NCBI GenBank assembly: GCA_002428895.1
Contig: DIYC01000097.1
Location: 1 to 6,294 of the forward strand
DNA length: 6,294 nucleotides
Direction of reading: 5' to 3'
Source of the DNA: Burkholderiales bacterium UBA6064
GTDB lineage: Bacteria; Pseudomonadota; Gammaproteobacteria; Burkholderiales; Burkholderiaceae_B
In this document: positions 1-6,063 of the stretch, in pieces
How the letters are laid out: the number at the start of each line of letters is the position of its first letter
How positions within the stretch are numbered: position 1 is the first letter of the stretch
Translations under genes and position numbers: made by a program
The notes under the pieces: model-generated
The model's database searches: none
Seen by the model: the letters and a program-made list of their open reading frames with translations, nothing else
What the model was told of the DNA's origin: nothing

Positions 1-914
1 TTGATGGTTATGCATTGTCAGCCAATGACTTGATTAAATGTGCAGATCAGATGGCATTAATCCGTCAGGATAAGCAAAATGATGGTGAGTTCAACGGTCA
101 GTTTTCCTCAGCCAACGGCATATGCAGGTCAGCTAGTTTACTGATTGTTGATCAATTTAATGAGTTTCTTTCAAAAAACAATCTTCCCGATAATTTTAAT
201 GTCGCTGACAAGGTGAAATCACTTGTCGATGAATTAAGAAAAGGGCGTCAAGGGCTTATTCCACATCACGATCAAATTAACGCACTTAACGAAGCTTGTA
301 CGCGGTTATTTAAACAAAAACAACAGAACAAAAGTCGTCAAGAAGAAGTTGTAAATCCAGCTAAAAATGGTGACAAAGAAAGCAGTACTCCTTTTGCAGC
401 ATCGTTGCCAGTCAATGATGTAAAAGACCCAATCCCTGATTTATGGATTGTTCAAGATGATGGGGTTTTCGACAACACGTCTGATTGTTCTTCTGATTTA
501 GGGGCTGAATACGATGTTGAAGAGCGAAAGCCGGCAGCAGTTATCAACTTTGGCCGTTCAGAAGAGACAAATATTACCTTTAATGAAAGCTTTTGGGGGT
601 GGAATCAAACTCAAGAACAGTTGGAAGGTTTTAAAGGTAATTTATTGGGTGATACAGTTGAAGAAAGAGCTAAAAAAATGCGTGAATTGCGAAGTGCAAT
701 ACAGTGGCTTAAGAATAATTTTCTTAAGACTGAGACTGATAGTCCTAAAATTCTTCCTGATTGGTTAGACATGGCTAAGTTAAAAGCTTTCGTTTATCTT
801 CTGGGTCGCTGTTCTGATGCATCAGAAGATGTGGACTACAAAGTAGAAATAGAGACTGAGAGTTCGAATATCGCTTTCAAATTTCCCCCTATTTTTTATG
901 CGCAAAAAAAATAA
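1..914 (+). CDS. Hypothetical protein, 5'-truncated by the window edge
   Basis: I do not recognise this protein. The frame is open from position 3 to the TAA at 912-914. A TTG at 15 would give 299 residues, but neither it nor the first in-frame ATG (51) has a Shine-Dalgarno sequence, so the real start is probably outside the window. Numbering from the TTG, residues 1-100 are mostly helical in character and include the segment ANGICRSASLLIVDQF (Cys37). Residues 100-185 are polar and acidic and look disordered. Residues 190-299 include FWGW (193-196), a charged helix (about 213-236) and a C-terminal segment that may form beta strands. No signal peptide or membrane segment is visible in the part present. 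Cys37 in a G-x-C-x-S-A-S setting recalls a papain-fold nucleophile, but the only histidines (84, 85) are close by, so a protease call is not supported. It converges on the effector-like pair and may belong to the same accessory region. Confidence 0.75.
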   Translation, partial: DGYALSANDLIKCADQMALIRQDKQNDGEFNGQFSSANGICRSASLLIVDQFNEFLSKNNLPDNFNVADKVKSLVDELRKGRQGLIPHHDQINALNEACTRLFKQKQQNKSRQEEVVNPAKNGDKESSTPFAASLPVNDVKDPIPDLWIVQDDGVFDNTSDCSSDLGAEYDVEERKPAAVINFGRSEETNITFNESFWGWNQTQEQLEGFKGNLLGDTVEERAKKMRELRSAIQWLKNNFLKTETDSPKILPDWLDMAKLKAFVYLLGRCSDASEDVDYKVEIETESSNIAFKFPPIFYAQKK

Positions 915-932
915 AAATTTGTTCAAGCCAAT

Positions 933-947
933 ACCAGACTTACTGGT
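933..947. terminator. Weak hairpin in the convergent gap, possible bidirectional terminator
   Basis: The 44-nt gap between two convergent stop codons holds a perfect 5-bp inverted repeat, ACCAG (933-937) and CTGGT (943-947), around a 5-nt loop. A T-rich stretch follows on the plus strand (948-960). On the minus strand the U-rich tract corresponding to the A-run at 904-917 lies well beyond the stem. The stem is short and not GC-rich, so the assignment rests mainly on its position between converging genes. Confidence 0.27.
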
Positions 948-958
948 TCCTGTTTAGT

Positions 959-3900
959 TTAGCCCGTTGTAATACGAGCAGTTATTTCCATAAGATTTCT
1001 TGAGTCAGATGAATTCATAAGCAGAATATTTTGTGGTTTGTGTTCACTAGGAAACAGCTGAAAATAAAAGTCACGAAATTTTATATTCTGTTTGTTTTGA
1101 TTATTCAAATAAACATTCAAAAGCGACAACGCCGTCTGCGGTTTTTCATCAGAATCTGAACGAATAATTGGGATGTTGCCGTCTTTGGTAAATTGATTTA
1201 ATAATCTATTTGCAAGCTCAAGGCGATTTTTTCTATCTGCTTCATTAAATTCGCTGTTGTTCGCAGGCCAATTAAACTCAATCAGGTTGAAAGTTCGTGC
1301 GTTGTTCTTGCCGTCAATAAATTCGCTACCGAGTAAATGGGAGGGTATTTCAATTTGAAAAACACGTTCTAGGTTGTTTTGTTTCCTATTTGGATTTTTG
1401 AGCTGTTTCACCTTGATTTGATTTTGATAATTTTCAGCAAGTAACTCACTCAAAGGGTCTGATGTTTGTTGATCTACATCACGGGGTGAAACAAAGTCGA
1501 AAATTAACGGTTTTTCTGAAAACTCAAATGCTTTTCTAAGAACCGAAAGCGGGTCGATAAGATCTGTTTCTCGAGTTGCAATCAATTGCAAATCTTCGGA
1601 TCCTGGAAATTGAATGGGTTGGTATTCCCCCTGAACCGTTTTAGCTTGGTTGGTTTGTGCGGCATCAATTTCCATCGGTTTTACTAAATGATCAATGTCC
1701 ATGGGTTCTGGTTGACTTACTGGTTTTAGTTGTTTGGCCGCTTGAGTGGGTAAGAAACGATTTAACAAGTTATTCTTAAAATGAAAGTTCTGTTTTGTTT
1801 GTCTAGAGATTAATTTTTTGTTTGTTTTTATACTGGGGTCATTGGCTGCGGGTTTGGTTTGAAGGTTTCGTGAACTTGTGGTAATGGGCTGAGCAAGCGA
1901 AGCGACCTTAGGTATTGCATTTGTGGTTTGTAACGTTAAAGCCTCTTGCGTTGTCAGTTGTTTGTGCCAGTTTGCCAAAATGGCCGCATGCTCTTTTGGT
2001 GTGTTTTTATTTTCTATTGCTTTGGGTTTGCTTGGCTGTAGCATCTTTCCTGGATTGCGGGCAGCGTCAAGTTGTTGGCCAAGCACGCTATTAATTGGTA
2101 AGAAAACGGTGAAATGACCATCGTTTGCATTTTGGCTTTTTAGGTGAATCACGGCAACATGGGTCTGTTTAACAATTCGGCTAATCTCACCCTTTTGAAA
2201 CACAGGGATACCTTCATCGTTTTTGGGTTTGTTGTTAATTTCAGCTTCTAGCGGGTTACCTTTGGGGGCAGCAAATCGGATGCTTTGCAGAGTGTTGTCG
2301 GCACCACTTTCGACAACAACAACAGTCATGCCCAAAGCACGATGCACTGCTACGGGTATATCGCTGGTCGCCATTCCTGACGAGCCTAGGCTTTCCAGTG
2401 AAACCAATTCATTTATTGTTTGCCGGATGCCGGAAGCCAATTTGGGTACGCAACCTCTTAGTTGCGATTCTATGAAATGCTCAACAGGTTTGTCGAAGAA
2501 CTTTGATAGGTCAGGAAACTGTATTGGCTCTAAGCCAAATTCGGCACAAAAATTGTCGACGGTTTGGCCTGTTCTAAAGTGTGCAGGGCTTGTGCTCATT
2601 TGATCTTCTTCACCTTGGTGTAAAAAAGCAAGCCGACCACGTTCATAAGTGATGTAACCCCTGTACATACCAGTAACTATTTGTTTTACATGTGAACCTA
2701 TTTCTATTTCACATGTATCAATTTGTTCAGCCAGTTGGGTTGCTGATTCTGCTTGCTCAAACACTGACACCCAAGTGGCTCTGTTCCAGCACTGATTGTC
2801 TCGAAAAAATGCATTAAAGCCATCATTGCTATTTTTGACGCGTTCTACCGCAGCATAACCACGCTTATTGTGTGCCATATCCATCCAAATAAAATGGGTT
2901 TCATTTTGTAATAGATCATTTAGTTCAATCGACTGAGCTGCATTTAAAGGAATTTGAATATCAAAGGTTTTGTTGGCAATGGCTGGGTGGCTACCACTAC
3001 TTGCAATAAGAACAACTTGCTTGTTGGCACGTACTCCTAACTTTTCGGCTTCTTCTATCCATTTTTGCGTTCTTTCGGCGTATTGTTTTTTTTGTTCTTG
3101 CCGTTGTTGCTGCGCTGCGGCGATTCTGGCAAGTGCTGCATTTTTTTCGGCTTGATTTTGCCGAATAGTTTCATGAAGTTGTTGGTGTGCTTGCGAGATG
3201 AATTGAGGGATTTCTTGATCTGTAAGCCTTGTCATTATTTCATAAACACACAAGGGCAGAAGTTCGCCCTTGGCTTTGGCATCATCGAAATTTTTAGAAT
3301 TTAATTGTTGATTTGCCAATTCCGCTAAAAAGCAAATGACTTCAGATTTGGTATGAAATGTTGTTTCTTGTCCGTTGCTTTCATATCGCCAGAAACTTTG
3401 ATCTAAGGTTGCTTTAAACGGAGCATCTTCAGCAACGGTTTCGATGTGTCTGCTTAGGCCACTGATCAGCGTAGGCAGGTAGGGGTTAACGCCATCTTCG
3501 GTTTCATTCTCGTATTCGTTTTCAATTAAGTTCTCGATAGCATCGCTTAAGCCATTTTCACTATAAACCGGAAACTCGCTGAGTTGTGGGCCACTTTTTG
3601 ATGCGGGCAAAGTGGCCCAGTCCAACAAGCTGACGAGTTCAATGATTTCAAGAGCTGTTTGTTTTGATTGATGGATTTCATTTGAGGACAAGTGTGCAGC
3701 AGGTGGGTTGTTATCGGTTTCTGGGGCCAAAGCCGAAACCAGTTGACCATACCACTGTTGACTTAAACCATGGGTTGTTTCCTTTTTCGGCCTGGCTGTT
3801 TGGGGCAACACCCTGTTTAAAAGGGTTTTAGTAGCTTGGTCGCTTAAGTCGAGCGTGTTGTTGTGTTGGATCAAACTTGTTGCCACATCTAATTGTTCAT

Positions 3901-4381
3901 TTAACAGCATACCCGTGAGCCAATGTAAAGCTTCGAGGCGTTGTAGTTGAACCGTGCCGTCGTTTAGATCTTTTGCTCGGCTGGCTTTTTCACCTTCTGG
4001 GTTTTTTTCAAACTGTAACAAGTTATCAAGCTGTGGGTTGCCGCTATTGAGGTTGCCTTTGACCCACAATGATTGTGGGCAATGAGTATCTTGAATATGG
4101 TGTGCTTTGACTAGAACACCGAGACAATCTGATTGTTCATTGACTTGTCTGGGTAAAACCAAATCAAGCGCAGCCAACACACGCGACAAATTGGGTTGGT
4201 TTTGTGCAATATCAGCCCGTGCTTGTAACCAGTTAGTTTGTTCAAAAGCTTGAAACAGTTTATTTTGATTTTCAAGTGAAAGCGGCGAAGTTGCTTGTGT
4301 TGAATTGGGCTGAGCTGTTGATTGATTCGCCCAGCTTATGCCCATGGGCCAATTGAATGAACTCAAGAGGTTAGTTCTCAT
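959..4381 (-). CDS. Large OTU-like cysteine protease (putative deubiquitinase) effector
   Basis: This 1140-residue protein is probably a secreted effector that cleaves ubiquitin or ubiquitin-like chains in a eukaryotic host cell. Its central region, about residues 495-765, has the OTU order of elements: nucleophile motif DNQCWNRATW (Asp528, Cys531, matching D-x-x-C-x-x-R-A), then a helix-strand segment GMATSDIPVAVHRALG leading into TVVVVE (669-691), then a strand and catalytic-His motif DGHFTVFLP (His756). Cys and His are 225 residues apart, longer than in compact OTU domains, which implies an insertion at about 560-665. Before the core lie a helical region (40-390) and a Gln/Lys/Glu-rich coiled coil (395-445). 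After it come a Pro/Gln/Lys-rich linker (775-920) and an unrecognised C-terminal region (920-1140). The N-terminus lacks a Sec signal and is rich in Ser/Thr/Asn/Gln/Pro, as in type III signals. The ATG at 4381 has GAG 8 nt upstream. It sits 32 nt after the NEL ligase gene, probably in one operon. Another papain-like fold is possible; ubiquitin specificity is inferred. Confidence 0.68.
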   Translation of the reverse strand: MRTNLLSSFNWPMGISWANQSTAQPNSTQATSPLSLENQNKLFQAFEQTNWLQARADIAQNQPNLSRVLAALDLVLPRQVNEQSDCLGVLVKAHHIQDTHCPQSLWVKGNLNSGNPQLDNLLQFEKNPEGEKASRAKDLNDGTVQLQRLEALHWLTGMLLNEQLDVATSLIQHNNTLDLSDQATKTLLNRVLPQTARPKKETTHGLSQQWYGQLVSALAPETDNNPPAAHLSSNEIHQSKQTALEIIELVSLLDWATLPASKSGPQLSEFPVYSENGLSDAIENLIENEYENETEDGVNPYLPTLISGLSRHIETVAEDAPFKATLDQSFWRYESNGQETTFHTKSEVICFLAELANQQLNSKNFDDAKAKGELLPLCVYEIMTRLTDQEIPQFISQAHQQLHETIRQNQAEKNAALARIAAAQQQRQEQKKQYAERTQKWIEEAEKLGVRANKQVVLIASSGSHPAIANKTFDIQIPLNAAQSIELNDLLQNETHFIWMDMAHNKRGYAAVERVKNSNDGFNAFFRDNQCWNRATWVSVFEQAESATQLAEQIDTCEIEIGSHVKQIVTGMYRGYITYERGRLAFLHQGEEDQMSTSPAHFRTGQTVDNFCAEFGLEPIQFPDLSKFFDKPVEHFIESQLRGCVPKLASGIRQTINELVSLESLGSSGMATSDIPVAVHRALGMTVVVVESGADNTLQSIRFAAPKGNPLEAEINNKPKNDEGIPVFQKGEISRIVKQTHVAVIHLKSQNANDGHFTVFLPINSVLGQQLDAARNPGKMLQPSKPKAIENKNTPKEHAAILANWHKQLTTQEALTLQTTNAIPKVASLAQPITTSSRNLQTKPAANDPSIKTNKKLISRQTKQNFHFKNNLLNRFLPTQAAKQLKPVSQPEPMDIDHLVKPMEIDAAQTNQAKTVQGEYQPIQFPGSEDLQLIATRETDLIDPLSVLRKAFEFSEKPLIFDFVSPRDVDQQTSDPLSELLAENYQNQIKVKQLKNPNRKQNNLERVFQIEIPSHLLGSEFIDGKNNARTFNLIEFNWPANNSEFNEADRKNRLELANRLLNQFTKDGNIPIIRSDSDEKPQTALSLLNVYLNNQNKQNIKFRDFYFQLFPSEHKPQNILLMNSSDSRNLMEITARITTG
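2087..2899 (-). other. OTU-like catalytic domain (about residues 495-765)
   Basis: Sub-region of the 1140-residue protein that carries the family signature. The codon for candidate nucleophile Cys531 is at 2789-2791 and that for His756 at 2114-2116. What is seen is a D-x-x-C-x-x-R-A motif, a hydrophobic TVVVVE strand after an ALG helix end, and a strand leading to G-H-F-T-V-F. This matches the order known for OTU proteases (DGNC-type Cys helix, late core strands, H-aromatic motif). Domain limits are approximate. Confidence 0.6.
3047..3199 (-). other. Coiled-coil segment before the OTU-like domain
   Basis: Residues about 395-445 of the OTU-like protein are dominated by Gln, Glu, Lys, Arg and Ala with regularly spaced small or hydrophobic residues and no proline or glycine, for example AALARIAAAQQQRQEQ followed by a Lys/Glu-rich helix. 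This is typical of a coiled coil or long single helix. It could mediate self-association, chaperone or partner binding, or hold the catalytic core away from the N-terminal region. Confidence 0.5.
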
Positions 4382-4389
4382 CTAATTTT

Positions 4390-4392
4390 CTC
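4390..4392 (-). promoter_or_regulatory. Ribosome binding site of the OTU-like gene
   Basis: On the minus strand the sequence CCGAGAAAATTAG directly precedes the ATG at 4381, with GAG 8 nt from the start codon. This is a modest Shine-Dalgarno core at normal spacing and supports the chosen start. It lies in the 32-nt gap after the ligase stop codon, which has no room for an obvious terminator and so favours co-transcription. Confidence 0.5.
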
Positions 4393-4413
4393 GGTGGTTT
4401 TTAAAAATTTGTT

Positions 4414-5496
4414 TTAGTGTTGCTGAAAGCGACGCGGCAGATTGTTTCTGTCCATATGAATATTGGTTCGGTAATTCACAAGAAATGTCCACGTGTTTTC
4501 ACCCACAACCACACGAAGCCAATCGGCCAAATTGTCTCTGATCGCGATTGTTTCTTGATTAAAATCTTCTTCTGACATGCTGTGATAGACACTACCAGCA
4601 ACATTACGTTTAGTCATGACATCATCTAGTTGCTCATAAAAAATGCTTTCCATGCCATCATCACCTTTCATTTGCTCTTTGACATGCGGCAGTTCGGAAA
4701 TATAGCTGACCCATGGGCCCCAGGTTGACATGAATGCCCATACTTTTGAACCGCCTTCTTCAATGGTGGTTTGCTCAACCCGCTCGGCCAAATTGTCAGC
4801 CATGGCTTGTGTTAGGCCGCCTGCTATGATTTGTTCACGGTCATGGTGTACCGGTAAGTCAAGCCTGTCTTGCAACATGAGTTCTGCTTCTAAAATGGTA
4901 TGAACGCCTTGCGCATGGCGTATACCATTTCTGCGATCTTGAAAAATTAAATTGTGAAGGGTATCCAAACGGAAGTGGGCTATACCTAAGTTAAACAAGT
5001 CTGCCGGGTTAATTTGATCTCGCCCATTTTGAAGTGCAGCCGTGACGTGATGAATATACGCTTGACCATACATGGTATTTAAATAAAAGCCACTGCGATC
5101 GTTACAAAATCGACTGGCTTCCATGGCGTTTCGGTCGATGATTCGACTCATTTCATTGTCAGACCTTGCTGCCGAAGCAATCATTCTTAAACGATCAACC
5201 GTATTCGTTACTCTTTGACGCGATTCTGCGGTATTTAGTTGTTCGTCAGCAAGCACTTGATTCAAGACATGTCGCCCGTTTACCCAAGTTCTTAAATGGA
5301 TTCTTAGGCTAATGTCTTGGCCAAGTGCACGCACATATTCAGAACCCCGCAGGTTGTCTGTTGCTGGGTGTGGGTTCGGTTGAACAATTCGCATGTTTCG
5401 TACCCTTCGACCTTCTGGAATGGTGACAAGTTGGTGGTCAGGTTCGTTCCGGTGAACTCGTAACTCTGCTAAACGTACCATATCACCCATATCATT
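4414..5496 (-). other. NEL catalytic domain (about residues 180-539)
   Basis: The codon of the catalytic candidate Cys310 is at 5104-5106. About 229 residues follow the cysteine, similar to the C-terminal portion of IpaH-type NEL domains, so the fold appears complete. The CxDR acid pair, the FRLxxL helix and the WGPW motif are all retained, which argues for an active enzyme and not a decayed copy. Confidence 0.83.
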
Positions 5497-6033
5497 TGGG
5501 TCAACACGGTTCCATAAGTTTTGCCGCTGCTCGGGTTGTTGTGCCGATTGATTTTGGACGGGTTGCTGCGCCTGCTGATTTTGTGCGGGTTGTTGGTTTG
5601 CTTGAGCTGGCACAGCATTTCTGTTTTGTGGTGCTGCAAGCGGCTGGGCTTGCTGATTTTGTTGCTCAGCTTGAGCTTCTTGAATAGCCAATTGGCCTAT
5701 CATCTGACCCATAATTTGGAAAAACGCATCTTGATTATCATCGTCATCTGACTCAACAAGAATATCGTCAAGCCCTGCCATGATTTGTCTTGCCCCAGGG
5801 GAAAGAAATTGCGCAAAAGGGCCGTTATATTCATGATCTTGTCGTTGTGCGTTGCGTCTGTTTTGTAAATTTTGCGCGCCTGCTTGTACAACACGGCCTG
5901 CACCTTGTGCAACTTGTGGTTGATTCACATTCAGTTGGGGTGGCTGAACGCCCCTTCTATTGTTATTTTGAACATTTTGATTATGATCGCGCCCAGTGAC
6001 GCGATTAAAAAAATTTCCGATTCCTTTAGGCAT
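4414..6033 (-). CDS. NEL-family E3 ubiquitin ligase effector without leucine-rich repeats
   Basis: This 539-residue protein is a member of the NEL (novel E3 ligase; IpaH/SspH) family. Family members take ubiquitin from a host E2 onto a catalytic cysteine and pass it to substrate lysines, inside the eukaryotic cell after type III secretion. The NEL fold fills roughly residues 180-539. It shows the catalytic-Cys motif RFCNDRSGFYLNTM (Cys310, compare C-E-D-R in IpaH), then LFNLGIAHFRLDTL (346-359, compare the LLSLGxxxFRLExL helix) and FMSTWGPWVSYI (434-445, compare FSLWGPW). The N-terminal third has no leucine-rich repeats. It is Asn/Gln-rich and probably disordered, with an acidic ILVESDDDD patch (91-99), a Gln-rich tract (about 119-172) and a 9-residue tandem repeat. 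There is no Sec signal or membrane segment. The ATG at 6033 is the first possible start, since an in-frame TAG lies two codons upstream; no good Shine-Dalgarno is visible. The OTU-like gene follows 32 nt downstream. The family call is firm; secretion and substrate are inferred. Confidence 0.88.
   Translation of the reverse strand: MPKGIGNFFNRVTGRDHNQNVQNNNRRGVQPPQLNVNQPQVAQGAGRVVQAGAQNLQNRRNAQRQDHEYNGPFAQFLSPGARQIMAGLDDILVESDDDDNQDAFFQIMGQMIGQLAIQEAQAEQQNQQAQPLAAPQNRNAVPAQANQQPAQNQQAQQPVQNQSAQQPEQRQNLWNRVDPNDMGDMVRLAELRVHRNEPDHQLVTIPEGRRVRNMRIVQPNPHPATDNLRGSEYVRALGQDISLRIHLRTWVNGRHVLNQVLADEQLNTAESRQRVTNTVDRLRMIASAARSDNEMSRIIDRNAMEASRFCNDRSGFYLNTMYGQAYIHHVTAALQNGRDQINPADLFNLGIAHFRLDTLHNLIFQDRRNGIRHAQGVHTILEAELMLQDRLDLPVHHDREQIIAGGLTQAMADNLAERVEQTTIEEGGSKVWAFMSTWGPWVSYISELPHVKEQMKGDDGMESIFYEQLDDVMTKRNVAGSVYHSMSEEDFNQETIAIRDNLADWLRVVVGENTWTFLVNYRTNIHMDRNNLPRRFQQH
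5518..5598 (-). repeat. Three 27-bp imperfect tandem repeats encoding a Gln/Pro-rich 9-mer
   Basis: Units lie at 5518-5544, 5545-5571 and 5572-5598, in frame within the ligase gene. They encode residues 146-172 as NQQPAQNQQ, AQQPVQNQS and AQQPEQRQN, that is x-Q-Q-P-x-Q-[NR]-Q-x. The plus-strand core CGGGTTG is shared by all three units while the flanks have diverged, so the array seems to have arisen by duplication some time ago. It extends the disordered linker just before the NEL domain. Confidence 0.75.
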
Positions 6034-6063
6034 GGTTAGCTACTTTTAGTGAGTTTGAAAGTG

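Noticed and set aside
514..768. 84-codon frame overlapping the plus-strand gene in another frame
   Set aside because: No ribosome binding site or domain, and fully contained in a longer, better frame.
904..911. Run of eight A at the end of the plus-strand gene as a programmed slippage site
   Set aside because: A -1 slip would extend the protein about 30 residues into antisense of the OTU-like gene with no recognisable sequence; a chance run in AT-rich DNA is simpler.
1923..2117. 64-codon plus-strand frame with a hydrophobic, lipoprotein-like stretch
   Set aside because: Antisense to the OTU-like gene, no ribosome binding site; the hydrophobicity comes from reading polar codons in reverse.
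2223..2603. 126-codon plus-strand open frame opposite the OTU-like gene
   Set aside because: It is antisense to the catalytic core; the minus-strand frame has clear OTU motifs and the plus-strand translation has no domain character.
2970..3304. Two overlapping plus-strand frames rich in Cys, Ala, Leu and Phe
   Set aside because: They are the reverse complement of the Gln/Ala/Lys coiled-coil codons; such shadows are expected.
5665..5700. Ubiquitin-interacting-motif look-alike in the ligase (AIQEAQAE, residues 116-123)
   Set aside because: The conserved Ser and the directly preceding acidic cluster are missing, so it is more likely an ordinary Ala/Gln helix.
5496..5751. Plus-strand frames that look like Leu-rich membrane segments
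   Set aside because: They are the complement of the Gln-rich tract (CAG/CAA reads as CTG/TTG), not genes.
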